Below the pieces are notes generated by a model that saw only the letters and a list, made by a program, of their open reading frames with translations, did no database searches and had not been told where the DNA came from. Shown here one piece after another: positions 8,508 to 21,306 of a stretch of DNA of 64,000 nucleotides. The position numbers and the translations under genes were made by a program. The stretch is from a bacterium (GTDB lineage: Bacteria > Verrucomicrobiota > Verrucomicrobiia > Limisphaerales > J093). How positions within the stretch are numbered: position 1 is the first letter of the stretch; every line of letters starts with the position of its first letter. The stretch lies in NCBI GenBank assembly GCA_021780105.1, contig JAJXZJ010000007.1:1-64000 (forward strand). The letters run 5' to 3'.

Positions 8508-9716
8508 ATGACTCTTGACGCCCTGATTGCCGACGCCCACCAGCAAGGCGCCAGCGACGTGCATTTGGAACCCGGCCTGCCCGTCGCCGTGCGCATTCGC
8601 GGCGCCCTGCGCGTCGCCGGCGAGCCGCTGCCGGGCCAGGCGCTGGCTGCGTTCGCCCACGAGTTGACCGGTCCCGAGGCCTGGCCGGCGTTCGTGGAAC
8701 GGCGTTCCCTCGACTTTTCCAGGACCATCGCCGGCGTGCGCTGCCGCATCAACCTGCTCCACACCAGTCGCGGCGTGGGATTGGCCATCCGGCTGCTGGC
8801 GCCGTTCCAGGCCACCCTCGAACGCCTCAACCTGCACCCTGAACTGAAGAAGCTGATTGTGCCCACGAATGGCCTCGTGTTGATTTCCGGCCCCACCGGC
8901 TGCGGCAAGTCCTCCACGCTGGCTGCGTTGATTCAGGAGATCAACCTCACCGAGGCGCGGCACATCGTGACGATCGAGAGTCCCATCGAATACACCTTCC
9001 GGCCGCGCCGCGCGTTCATCCGCCAGCGCGAGGTCGGTCGGGACACCCCGTCGTTCGAGCAGGCGCTGCTCGACGCGTTGCGCGAGGACCCGGACGTGCT
9101 GATGGTGGGCGAAATGCGCGAGCCGGAAACCATGCGCCTCACGCTCAACGCCGCGGAAACCGGCCATCTCGTCCTCGCCACGGTGCATTCCGGCTCCTGC
9201 GCCGAGGCGCTGCAACGCATCGCCCTGGCGTTTCCCGCCGAGATTCAGGCGAACATCTGCGCCCAACTGGCGGACTGCCTGGTCGCCGTCGTCTGTCAGC
9301 GGCTCCGCTTCCGCGCCGACCTGAACATCCGCGTGCCCGAGTGCGAAATCCTCCGCCCGAACACCCCCGTCAAGGCCTTCATCCGCAATCGCGATTTCTT
9401 CAAACTGCCCCAGGCCTTGGAAACCGGCGGCGAACACGGCATGTGGACTTTCGACCGCTACCAGAAATGGATGACCCACCGTGCGCACTGGTTCATTCCC
9501 GGCAAATCCGCCGAGCCACTGGACGCCGATCCATCCGAAGCCCCCGCCGCCGCCGCGCTGCCGCTGCCGGCGGTCGCGCTTGCGCATAAACCGTCCGGCG
9601 CGTCCGGCAAAGAGTCAATTCCACCCGTCCCACCCGCGGCGGGCCGGGCCGGTGGCGCGATTGAAATCGAGCCGGTCGAAGGCGGCCTCGGCGAGATCAT
9701 CAAGAAGCTCAAGTAG
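8508..9716 (+). CDS. PilT/PilU-like type IV pilus retraction ATPase
   Basis: This 402-residue secretion-superfamily ATPase begins with the PilT N-terminal domain (LIADAHQQGASDVHLEPG). It contains Walker A GPTGCGKSS, the Asp box IVTIESPIEYTF, Walker B with DPDVLMVGEMREPETM, and the His box TGHLVLATVHS. PilT proteins depolymerise type IV pili for twitching; no other pilus gene is nearby. The canonical PilT AIRNLIRE motif is not seen, and the equivalent region reads AFIRNRDFFKLPQALETG. An extra tail rich in Ala and Pro of about 75 residues follows, ending GGLGEIIKKLK. The ATG at 8508 is preferred over the TTG at 8490. Confidence 0.87.
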   Translation: MTLDALIADAHQQGASDVHLEPGLPVAVRIRGALRVAGEPLPGQALAAFAHELTGPEAWPAFVERRSLDFSRTIAGVRCRINLLHTSRGVGLAIRLLAPFQATLERLNLHPELKKLIVPTNGLVLISGPTGCGKSSTLAALIQEINLTEARHIVTIESPIEYTFRPRRAFIRQREVGRDTPSFEQALLDALREDPDVLMVGEMREPETMRLTLNAAETGHLVLATVHSGSCAEALQRIALAFPAEIQANICAQLADCLVAVVCQRLRFRADLNIRVPECEILRPNTPVKAFIRNRDFFKLPQALETGGEHGMWTFDRYQKWMTHRAHWFIPGKSAEPLDADPSEAPAAAALPLPAVALAHKPSGASGKESIPPVPPAAGRAGGAIEIEPVEGGLGEIIKKLK

Positions 9717-9774
9717 CCGGCGCGGATGCATTCAGGGAATTGCCCGATCCACTGCGGGGTGGTATGACAGGGGC

Positions 9775-11178
9775 ATGGGACCACGCACATCCGCCCCGTC
9801 ACGACGGCGCTTCCTGCAACAAATCGCCCTGACACCGGCGCTCCTCGCCCTGCCCGGCGCCTTGCGGGCGGGCGAACCCGACCCAGCTTCGAGCGACTAC
9901 GCCGCAAACCTCGAACTCCTGCGGCAAACGGCACGAACGGTCCTCGACGGCGCGCGGGTTCCCGCCGGCGGCCAGATTCCCGGCGGGCCGAACAACACAA
10001 CCGGATTCGCGCTGCACGTGCCGGGTGCCACGCAGAGTTACTATCCGGCGTTTTGGATTCGCGACGCAGCGATGATGCTCGGCGGCGATTTCGTGTCCGC
10101 TGACGAAGTCGAAGGCTGGGTGTGCGTGACGGCCGCCACGCAGCCGGGCGCGGACGGACTCCACTTCGGCCGGCTGTTCGTTCCGCCCTTCAGCATTCCC
10201 GATCACATCACGCTTGGCGGCGAGGCGTGTTGGTATCCCGGCGCCTACACCGAGCAAGGCAATGGCACGTTTGGTTTTCTGCCACCGGCCGACGACGCGT
10301 TCTTCTTCGTCCAGATGGTCTTTGAGCACTGGCGTTTGACCCGCCGGCTGGACTTTTTCCGGTCCACGGTCAAGACCGGCTGGGGCAAAGCGAGGCTTTC
10401 CGATGTGTGCGAAAAGGCCTTCGCTTCCGTGGCTGCGGACGAACCGACCGGCCTGGCGGTGTGCGAACCCGCGGAAGGACGAACGCGCGTGGACTGGGGT
10501 TTTTGCGACACCATCCGCAAAACCGGGCGGTGCCTGATGCCGTCGCTGCTGCGCTGGCGGGCAGCGCGGCAACTGGCGGCATTGCTGAAGGCGGACGGAA
10601 AGGCGGCTGCCGCAAAACAACTTCGCGCCGAGGCGGACAAAATCCGGTCAGCGATTCCGACGATGTTTTACCGCAAGTCGGCCGGCGCCGGCGCCGGCGA
10701 ATCGGGCTTGTTGCTCTCCGCCACCGGGCTGGGCCGCAAGGACGACGTGTGGGCGTCGGCTTTTGCGGTCTGGCTGGGGATTCTTGCCCCGGCGATCAGC
10801 CGCCGCCTGAGCCGGCATTTGCTCAAGCTCTACGAGGCCGGTGGCACGGTGGTGGAAGGCCAGGTGCGCCATCTCCCGCCGACGGGCGAATTCGGCGGTC
10901 ACTGGGAACAAGCCTCCTGCCCGCCGGACGAATACCAAAATGGCGGTTACTGGGCCACGCCCACCGGCTGGCTGATCACCGCGCTGCGCCAGGTGAACCC
11001 CGCGGCGGGCGACCGGCTGCTGGTCGAGTTCGCGGCCCATGTGCGGGCCAACCGCGCGGCCGGCGCGCCGTGGGAGTGGATTCAGCCCGCGCGCCACTTG
11101 CGGGCGAATCCGCGTTACGCCGCCTCGGTGGGATTGGTTTACCTCTCGCTGGTTTCGGTGAACCGTGGCGTCGCCTGA
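9775..11178 (+). CDS. Tat-exported (alpha/alpha)6-barrel glycosidase-like protein
   Basis: This 467-residue protein starts with a twin-arginine-type signal (SRRRFLQQIALTPALLALPG), so folded export is predicted. The rest resembles six-hairpin glycosidases. Landmarks are SYYPAFWIRDAAMMLGGDFV, a typical 'W.RD' substrate-side motif, RVDWGFCDTIRKTGRCLMPSL, and helices repeated at about 45-residue spacing. Which acidic residues are catalytic cannot be fixed by eye. The family number is not assigned; activity on a plant or algal oligosaccharide is an inference from the fold. It stands between the PilT-like ATPase and purB, with no sugar transporter beside it. Confidence 0.7.
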   Translation: MGPRTSAPSRRRFLQQIALTPALLALPGALRAGEPDPASSDYAANLELLRQTARTVLDGARVPAGGQIPGGPNNTTGFALHVPGATQSYYPAFWIRDAAMMLGGDFVSADEVEGWVCVTAATQPGADGLHFGRLFVPPFSIPDHITLGGEACWYPGAYTEQGNGTFGFLPPADDAFFFVQMVFEHWRLTRRLDFFRSTVKTGWGKARLSDVCEKAFASVAADEPTGLAVCEPAEGRTRVDWGFCDTIRKTGRCLMPSLLRWRAARQLAALLKADGKAAAAKQLRAEADKIRSAIPTMFYRKSAGAGAGESGLLLSATGLGRKDDVWASAFAVWLGILAPAISRRLSRHLLKLYEAGGTVVEGQVRHLPPTGEFGGHWEQASCPPDEYQNGGYWATPTGWLITALRQVNPAAGDRLLVEFAAHVRANRAAGAPWEWIQPARHLRANPRYAASVGLVYLSLVSVNRGVA

Positions 11179-11242
11179 AACGCGGCAACAGACCTTTTAC
11201 TCACGCCTCGACGCAACGCGCCGGCCCGCGTAGTCTCGCGCC

Positions 11243-12577
<1,335 letters not shown>

Positions 12578-12625
12578 TCTGCCAATTTGTCCGGGTGGTC
12601 GGGTGGTGCTCGGCAAATGCCGGGT

Positions 12626-12654
12626 ATCCGTGGCCATCGGTGCCATTCGTGGTT
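12626..12654. repeat. imperfect 9-10 bp tandem repeat, three copies
   Basis: Three adjacent units are visible: ATCCGTGGCC, ATCGGTGCC and ATTCGTGGTT. Similar short strings of the form 'atccgtg..catc.gtg' are familiar intergenic junk repeats in Planctomycetes and Verrucomicrobia genomes; this comparison is from memory. No function is implied. Confidence 0.5.
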
Positions 12655-12908
12655 GAGCCGCGTCTTCCAAGTTTAAGGAAGTGAACAGCGAACAGCCTGT
12701 CCAAGCAACCGCGGTTTCGGCTGCCACGCTGGGGAGGCTGTGGCGTAACCGGCGGCCGGACAGGATTACTCCCGGTTTCGGCGCTCGTGTCGCGGTCCAG
12801 GCCGCGTCACGCCGGCCTTGGGCACAACGGCCGGACACACGAACCGGCCCAATCCGCCCCCGCCACCAGCTTCCGGGCGCTGCCGGCCGGGCGCCGGCCA
12901 ATTCCCCG

Positions 12909-12936
12909 TTGACACGCCTAGCTCCTTTGTTAGCGT
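12909..12936 (+). promoter_or_regulatory. sigma70-type promoter candidate for ppdK
   Basis: A consensus -35 box TTGACA (12909-12914) is followed after 16 bp by TAGCGT (12931-12936), a weak -10. It lies about 60 bp before the ppdK start. The -35 match is perfect and the -10 is poor, so confidence is moderate. Confidence 0.45.
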
Positions 12937-12993
12937 CCCTTGAACTTCGCGGGGGGTTTTCCAGCGAAACTCAGAACTTACAGGATTACGACT

Positions 12994-15750
<2,757 letters not shown>

Positions 15751-15764
15751 CTGTTTTCCGTCAT

Positions 15765-15801
15765 GGGGCCGTCAGCGATGCTGGCGGCCCCTTTTCTCTT
15801 T
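15765..15801 (+). terminator. Rho-independent terminator of ppdK
   Basis: A 12-bp stem GGGGCCGTCAGC / GCTGGCGGCCCC with a two-base loop and one G-U pair is followed by TTTTCTCTTT. It starts 15 bp after the ppdK stop. Confidence 0.9.
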
Positions 15802-16070
15802 ATGCCCCAACTCGCCCGATTCTACGGCATCATCATCCGCATGTTTGTGGAGGCGGGCGAACCGCATAAACGCCCGTACTTCCACACCTACTACGTGGTC
15901 TAAGTCGCGGTCTTTGGCCTGTCGCCGGTGGAATTGATCGCCGACGGCCTGCCACGAAAACAGCGCGTTTGGTTGAAGCTCGGGCCGAATTGCACGAAGA
16001 TGAGATCAACGCAGACTGGCGGCGCCTGCAATCGGGCCAACTGCCGGCCCCGATTGAACCGTTGAAATGA
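15802..16070 (+). pseudogene. broken DUF4160 gene (stop plus frameshift)
   Basis: From the ATG at 15802 the frame reads MPQLARFYGIIIRMFVEAGE, a clear DUF4160 start, but meets TAA at 15901-15903. Reading through it continues GLSPVELIADGLPRK...VWLKL and is then lost. Shifting frame near 15975 restores the family ending AELHEDEINADWRRLQSG...PAPIEPLK, which stops at 16068-16070. So one nonsense and one frameshift change break the gene. Intact members are about 80-90 residues and usually sit just upstream of a DUF2442 gene, as here. The two together are often described as a toxin-antitoxin-like pair, but function is unproven. A real stop versus an assembly error cannot be judged from this sequence. 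Confidence 0.82.
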
Positions 16071-16077
16071 TGCGCCT

Positions 16078-16395
16078 ATGAACCACCCGATCCATTTCGT
16101 GCAGAGCTTCGAGCATGTGGGACCGTGGACCTTGCGGGTCCACTTCGAGGACGGCACGTCGCAGGAAATTGATTTTCGTCCTGTGCTGCATGGGCCATTG
16201 TTCGGCCCCCTTCAGGCCGCGGCCCTGTTCCGCCAAGTGTGTCTCGATCCTGAAGTTCGCACTCTCGTCTGGCCCAACGGCGCGGACTTCGATCCCGCCA
16301 CGCTCCACGACTGGCCGGAAGAAGGCGCGCTCCTCTCGGCGAAAGCCAGCGAGTGGGAAGCTGCGGCAAACATGGCTGATCTTCCGGCTCGGTGA
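16078..16395 (+). CDS. DUF2442 domain protein
   Basis: This 105-residue protein has the DUF2442 pattern: a beta-rich core WTLRVHFEDGTSQEIDFRPVL, then FGPLQAAALFRQVCLD and RTLVWPNGADFDPATLHDW. It starts 7 bp after the end of the broken DUF4160 gene, its usual partner. Residues after about 85 (ALLSAKASEW...) do not match what I expect for the family, and the stop codon lies inside a 29-bp stretch resembling ppdK, so the C terminus may be secondary. Role unknown; DUF2442 proteins are small and sometimes placed with toxin-antitoxin modules. Confidence 0.8.
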   Translation: MNHPIHFVQSFEHVGPWTLRVHFEDGTSQEIDFRPVLHGPLFGPLQAAALFRQVCLDPEVRTLVWPNGADFDPATLHDWPEEGALLSAKASEWEAAANMADLPAR

Positions 16396-16414
16396 AGTTC
16401 TGCCACGAGATCGG
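16386..16414 (+). repeat. short copy of ppdK 3' coding sequence
   Basis: Bases 16386-16414 match 15607-15635 inside ppdK at 24 of 29 positions, including a 15-base exact block CTCGGTGAAGTTCTG. The frame that encodes SVKFCH-IG in ppdK also reads SVKFCHEIG here and stops soon after. It looks like a remnant of a duplicated PPDK-family 3' end, or a coincidence. Confidence 0.4.
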
Positions 16415-16456
16415 GGTGCGCTCCGCAAGCCGCTGACTGAATTTTGGATAACCGCT

Positions 16457-16905
16457 CTAGTGTGGTGAGCGATTAGTTCGCTTACAAAGTGTGGCGACGC
16501 GGTCGTGGATGAGTTCAGCCGTGGCCGTCCAGACGAAGGGTATGGGAGAACGGTTGTTGGCCGCGAGGTAGTGAGTCATGGCGGCGATGAGTGCATCCAC
16601 GCTTTTGAAGACGCCGCGCCGGATGCGCGGTTCGGTGATCTTGGCAAACCAGCGTTCCGCCTGGTTGAGCCAGGAACGGCTGGTGGGGGTGAAGTGCAGA
16701 TGGTAACGCGGTCGTTGCTGGAACCGGGCGGCCACCTTCGGAGTTTTGTGGGTGGCGTCATTGTCCAGCACCAGATGCCCCGGCAATCCCGCCGGCCCGG
16801 CGCGCTCAATCCAGTCGAGAAAGCGCACCAACTCCTGCTGCCGGTGAGGCGCTGGCACTGGCCGATGACCTTGCCGGTGGCGATGTCCAGCGCGGCGCGG
16901 GCGGC
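16457..16905 (-). pseudogene. IS630-family transposase remnant A (C-terminal half)
   Basis: On the minus strand a DDE transposase C-terminal part is read: AALDIATGKVIGQCQR, then a one-base frameshift near 16850, then HRQQELVRFLDWIERAG, the second catalytic Asp in HLVLDNDATHKT, and the Glu in FTPTSRSWLNQAERWF. The natural C terminus ATLCKRTNRSPH and stop are present. The N-terminal half, with the helix-turn-helix and first catalytic Asp, is missing: homology ends abruptly at about 16905. The protein is therefore inactive. It abuts remnant B on the other strand. Confidence 0.85.
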
Positions 16906-16907
16906 GC

Positions 16908-17351
16908 GTGGTGCGGGCCCAGGAACAACGCTACGAGTGGGAATATGTGTATGGCGCGGTGGAGGTGGGGGCAGGGTTGGCCGAGTTCCGGTTCCTCCCG
17001 TCGGTCAGTCTGGAGTTGAGTTGCGGGTTTCTCCAGCAGCTCGTGGACAGTGATGCGCCAGCGGAACCTGTGGTCATCTGGGATCAGGCGGGCTTTCATC
17101 CCCGGCCGGGGGGTGCGGCGCTGCCGGCGCGGATTCATCTGCTGCCGTTGCCGCCGTATAGTCCGGAACTCAATCCGGTGGAAGGGTTGTGGGATCAAAC
17201 GCAGGACGTGACGTGCAACCGGCATTTCGCCGGCCTCGATCATTTGGAGGGAACGCTGACCCAGGCGCCGCGTCCCTTCTGGGAACCCCCCGTCCGCGCC
17301 TTGTCCCTCGTCCATCACTGGCCCCACTTCCAAGCAAACGCTATCGCCTGA
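16908..17351 (+). pseudogene. IS630-family (DDE_3) transposase remnant B (C-terminal half)
   Basis: This open frame of 147 codons encodes the C-terminal half of a different IS630-type transposase. YEWEYVYGAVEV is the strand after the missing first Asp, VVIWDQAGFHP carries the second Asp, and LPPYSPELNPVEGLWDQ carries the Glu. The start codon shown is only where homology resumes. It differs in sequence class from remnant A (YSPELNP versus TSRSWLN type), so the two come from separate elements joined 5' to 5'. No intact terminal inverted repeats are evident. Confidence 0.85.
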
Positions 17352-17391
17352 CTCATTCTACCGATTGTTAGTGGGAAATGGTATCAGTCGT

Positions 17392-20091
17392 TCACGGACT
17401 TGCTTTCCCGATCAATCGTGCGTCGGCCCAGTTGCCGTGGTCGTGCAGGCTGTTGCCGTTGTTATCCCAGTTGCAGGACATCCGGAGCATGAGCACCCGG
17501 GCGCTCTGCACATTCACGTCCACGTCCCGCGACGGCGTATCACGGAACATAGGACCACTCTCGAAGCGGAGCACGCCGTCCACGAAGAGCGTGAAGAAGA
17601 CCGACGGTCGTGGCGCGGGGGCGGCGGCCACCTCTTGATCCACTCCCACCTTGGCTTGGAAACGTTCGTACTGTCCGTCCAGTCGGTACACGAGCACGGT
17701 GTTGGCCGCGCATCCGAGGCCCTTCGGGAATGCACTCTCTTTCAACGCAATGGGGTGGTCGTCAAAGCTTAGGTCTTTGCGGTAAGTCGGATCAGGGAGT
17801 CCGGTGCCGCGCTGGGCAGCGAACGGTTCGAGATCGCTCAGGTAGGTCACGGTCGTATCGTAAATCCGAGTGACCGAATCGGGCGGCGTCAGCGACACAG
17901 GCTCCACGCGGATTTCCTCCGTGGTGTTGGCTGGCATCGTGACGACCCAGCCGTCGGCAAGTTGATTTTGCGTCCGTCGGCCTTGGCTCTTTCCATTGGC
18001 CAGCACTTCATACTCGTCCGGTTGTAGGAACCGGACCTTGAGCGTGGTTGTGCGATCCTGCCGCGTTCCGTTCGCCAGTACGAGATCGCGACGGTGGTTG
18101 ATCGCTGGATCAGCCTCCGAAACAAGTTTTTCGGATGCCACGACGCGCGGGTCGCTGCTCTGGTCAAGCGCATAAATAAGGTTGGCCATGCCGCGAGCGT
18201 AGGTGTCATACATCGTGCGGAGGTTCGTGTCGCGTAGTTCGGTCACCCAGGCGTCCTTCCACGAATCCTTGTCCAAGGCCATTCTTTGAAGCTCCAGGTA
18301 TTTCCCGTAAGCCGGGCTGTTGACGTGATCGAGCAACGGGCCGATGAGGTGGACAAAGTTCAGGTCTTTCTCCTGGCAGAGGTTCGGTGCACAATCGTAG
18401 TCCGTGCAGCCGCGCACCCCGACGCAGGTAACGCCGGTCAGCGGATGGCCCCAGGAGTCCTTGGCCGGCGTGGTGCAGAGCGTCATGATCTGCACCCAGG
18501 TCACGTCGCGCGCCATGTCGAGGAAGCGGCGGTCGTGGGAACGGTCATATTTGTCCAGGAAGGCGAGCGCCAGGTAGCACGAAAACGTGGCGTACATGTT
18601 GTTGCCCTGAAGAAAATTCAGCTTGGTTTCGTCCGCGAGGTGGCTGGCGAACCAGTCACAGATGCGATCGGCCTTGGCGAGACAGATGGGATCCTTCGTC
18701 TCCGGGTAGGCGATCTTCGAGGCAACATAGGCGCAGTAGGCAAGGCCGGGAGTCTGGAACCAGTCATCGCGGTGGTCGTCGCCGACGCGATTCCGCACGG
18801 CGCTCCAGCACGGGGGATACGTCATGCGGGCGAGGTCCAGCTTCACGTCGAGGTCGTGCCGGACCATGTCCACCGCCGTGTGGCGCAGGTTGGCGTCGTC
18901 CATTGCCAGCGCGGTGCGATAAAGCATGTCGGCCGTCCACCACGTGCCGCCGTCCAGCGGCGGGAAGCCGTCGCGGTAAGTGGCGAAGTAGCCCCAGCGG
19001 GTCAGTCCTCCGGGCCGGCGCACGAAGAAGCTCTTGCCATCCGGGCCGACGAGCGGTGTGTGGTCGAGAAAATAGCGGGCGAAGTTTCGTTCCCAGTCGC
19101 GCCCGGTGGCCAGCCCTTCAAAGGCGAGCACGGCGGGTGTCTGCAGCACGCAATCGTGGGCGAATGGATACGAGGCATTCGGAAACTCGTCCATCATCCA
19201 GCCCCACCCCGGAATGAATGCGTCCGGTGCTGCAAGTCGAATGGGCAGGACCTGGAGACACTTGTCCGGATCGTAATTCAAGGGGATTGCGGACACATCC
19301 ACAAGGCTGTCCACTGCATCTGCGTAATACTTCTCGCACACGTCACTGACCCGCCCGCCGAGATCACGATCGAGCAACACCGCGAACTCCTTCGGTTCGC
19401 CCTGTCCGAGGCGCAGACGCCAACAGCCGAAGAATGATTCATCACCTACGTTCTGCCGGGCGCTTTGAAACCATGTGTCGGAACGCTGCTCAGTCCGGCC
19501 GTTCTTCTGAATGTGCTCATGCACGGCGGGCAGGAAGAGGTAACCCGCGTCGTGGGCGCCGGTCTGGCTGTGGCCAAAGACCAGTGGGTTGCTGGCGTCA
19601 ATGAAGTCCTCGTGGCCGTCAGCGTCCGTGGCCACGCAACCGCGCGTCAGCCAACCGCCGTGTTCGCGGGCGTCGGCCTGCGCGGTTCGCAAGGCGAATA
19701 TCGGCGTGGAGGGACCTTCGATCCTTACATGCACCAGCGGGAGCCGGTCCGCCGCGCTGACAGAGAACCACACGCGATTCGTGCCGACCTGGAAGGCAAG
19801 ACTCCTCTGGTCCGGGCGGTTGGTGAGGACGCTGACACTTTGGGCCGCCCCGCCGCCGATGAAGAAGCCATCCTCGCGCGTCAACGGCCGCGCCACGGCC
19901 ATGCCGCGGACTTCCACCGCCTGCAGCGCCCAGGCGTTTCCAGTTCGGGTAAAGCGCCAGGTCTGTTCGCCTACGCCCAGACAGACCGTTCCATCATCCT
20001 GCTGCAGGTCCGTCGTCTGCGCTGGCCAAGCCGAAATGTCCAAAGTCCGCCAAAGGCAAGGCAACAGCACAAGGAGTATTCTCAGCGACAT
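17392..20091 (-). CDS. large secreted glycosidase-like protein with C-terminal NPCBM module
   Basis: The 899-residue protein begins with a Sec-type signal (MSLRILLVLLPCLWR..., cleavage likely near residue 24). Residues 30-250 look like a beta-sandwich. Residues about 290-720 look like a helical barrel with GWGWMMDEFPNASYPFAHDCV, RWGYFATYRDGFPPLDGGTWW and WFQTPGLAYCAYVAS. Residues about 760-899 match the NPCBM/NEW2 carbohydrate-binding fold: YLSDLEPFAAQ, FPKGLGCAANTVLVYRLDGQYERFQAKVGVD, VFFTLFVDGVLRFESG and ARLIGKASP. NPCBM modules commonly end glycosidases that act on galactose-containing glycans. The catalytic family is not assigned. It lies beside IS remnants. Confidence 0.75.
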   Translation of the reverse strand: MSLRILLVLLPCLWRTLDISAWPAQTTDLQQDDGTVCLGVGEQTWRFTRTGNAWALQAVEVRGMAVARPLTREDGFFIGGGAAQSVSVLTNRPDQRSLAFQVGTNRVWFSVSAADRLPLVHVRIEGPSTPIFALRTAQADAREHGGWLTRGCVATDADGHEDFIDASNPLVFGHSQTGAHDAGYLFLPAVHEHIQKNGRTEQRSDTWFQSARQNVGDESFFGCWRLRLGQGEPKEFAVLLDRDLGGRVSDVCEKYYADAVDSLVDVSAIPLNYDPDKCLQVLPIRLAAPDAFIPGWGWMMDEFPNASYPFAHDCVLQTPAVLAFEGLATGRDWERNFARYFLDHTPLVGPDGKSFFVRRPGGLTRWGYFATYRDGFPPLDGGTWWTADMLYRTALAMDDANLRHTAVDMVRHDLDVKLDLARMTYPPCWSAVRNRVGDDHRDDWFQTPGLAYCAYVASKIAYPETKDPICLAKADRICDWFASHLADETKLNFLQGNNMYATFSCYLALAFLDKYDRSHDRRFLDMARDVTWVQIMTLCTTPAKDSWGHPLTGVTCVGVRGCTDYDCAPNLCQEKDLNFVHLIGPLLDHVNSPAYGKYLELQRMALDKDSWKDAWVTELRDTNLRTMYDTYARGMANLIYALDQSSDPRVVASEKLVSEADPAINHRRDLVLANGTRQDRTTTLKVRFLQPDEYEVLANGKSQGRRTQNQLADGWVVTMPANTTEEIRVEPVSLTPPDSVTRIYDTTVTYLSDLEPFAAQRGTGLPDPTYRKDLSFDDHPIALKESAFPKGLGCAANTVLVYRLDGQYERFQAKVGVDQEVAAAPAPRPSVFFTLFVDGVLRFESGPMFRDTPSRDVDVNVQSARVLMLRMSCNWDNNGNSLHDHGNWADARLIGKASP

Positions 20092-20256
20092 AACACGGGT
20101 TGGACGAACGCAGAACCATCTAATCCAGCAGGTAGAATGAAATCACCTCTGGGACCGGCCAAGGGTACCCAGTTGGTCCCGGACCCATGACAGAGAACGA
20201 TCCAGAATTCTTCAATGTGAACCGGTCGCATGGAAGCCTGATTCTTCGGTGGTCCA

Positions 20257-21306
20257 TCAGCAAATGCGCGGCAGTTGTTCGCCGCTGAGCAGATCGAGCA
20301 CGCGGTTGACGCCGATCCGGCTGCGCATCGTCACCAGCCCCGGCGAATTCGCCAGCACCGTGCCGATACGAACCGCGTCGGCGCAAACCGGCTGGCTGCG
20401 CAAAATCTCCAAGGCGCGATCCGCATCCCCCGCGGCGACGAACGCCACGAAACGGCCTTCGTTGGCGACCGACAGCGGGTCGAGGCCCAAAATTTCGCAC
20501 GCACCGCGGACCGGTTCACTGACCGGCACCGCGGCTTCCTCGATGTGAACCTGCACGCGGCCGGCGGCGGCGATTTCGTTCAGCGCGGCGCAGAGTCCGC
20601 CGCGGGTCAAGTCGCGCAGACAATGCACGGCGATGCCGGCGTCCAGCAATGCCAGCACCGGCGCGGCCAGTGGCGCGCAATCACTCGTGATCGGACTCTC
20701 GAATTCCAAACCTTCGCGCACGGACATGATCGCCATCCCGTGCCGGCCCACATCGCCACTCAGCAACACGGCGTCGCTGGGACGCACTACGCCGGGGCCG
20801 ATGTTGCCGGTGTGCGCCCGCATGCCGATGCCGGCGGTGTTGATGAAGAGTCCGTCGCCCTTGCCCTTGTCCACGACCTTGGTGTCGCCGGTGACGATTT
20901 GCACGCCGGCAGCGTCGGCCGTGCGCCGCATGGATTGCGCGACGCGTTGCAGCGTTTCCATTGGCAGACCTTCCTCGATGATGAAGCCGGCGCTCAGCCA
21001 GCGCGGTTGCGCGCCGCACATCGCGAGGTCGTTCACGGTGCCGTTGACCGCCAGCGTGCCGATGTCGCCGCCGGGAAAAAACAACGGCCGCACGACGTAG
21101 GAATCCGTCGTGAAGGCGAGCTGCGCGCCGGCGGTTTCAAGCGTGGCACCGTCGTGGCGCGCCGCGAGTTGCGGATTGTCGAACGCGGTGACAAACACGT
21201 TCTCAATGAGCTGCTGCATCAACCGCCCGCCGCCGCCGTGGGCCAGCAGGACGTGCGGATAATTCGTGAGCGGAACGGGACAACTGGCGGTGAATTCGGC
21301 ACTCAT
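20257..21306 (-). CDS. hypE: hydrogenase expression/formation protein HypE
   Basis: HypE dehydrates a carbamoyl group to a thiocyanate on its C-terminal Cys, giving the cyanide ligand of [NiFe]-hydrogenase. The 349-residue PurM-like protein starts MSAEFTASC...[16 protein letters not shown], has [33 protein letters not shown] and [10 protein letters not shown], and ends in LPRIC, the required terminal Cys. The ATG at 21306 overlaps the hypD stop by 4 bp. The upstream in-frame extension to 21738 has no homology and overlaps hypD. Its partner HypF and the other hyp genes are not in the window. Confidence 0.96.
   Translation of the reverse strand: MSAEFTASCPVPLTNYPHVLLAHGGGGRLMQQLIENVFVTAFDNPQLAARHDGATLETAGAQLAFTTDSYVVRPLFFPGGDIGTLAVNGTVNDLAMCGAQPRWLSAGFIIEEGLPMETLQRVAQSMRRTADAAGVQIVTGDTKVVDKGKGDGLFINTAGIGMRAHTGNIGPGVVRPSDAVLLSGDVGRHGMAIMSVREGLEFESPITSDCAPLAAPVLALLDAGIAVHCLRDLTRGGLCAALNEIAAAGRVQVHIEEAAVPVSEPVRGACEILGLDPLSVANEGRFVAFVAAGDADRALEILRSQPVCADAVRIGTVLANSPGLVTMRSRIGVNRVLDLLSGEQLPRIC

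Larger units (their letters stand above)
12578..12993 (+). other. purB-ppdK intergenic region
   Basis: These 416 bp hold no ORF with coding character. The first part carries a short imperfect tandem repeat (12626-12654), the middle is unremarkable GC-rich sequence, and the last part holds a promoter-like pair (12909-12936) and a weak AGGA about 9 nt before the ppdK ATG. Confidence 0.6.
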
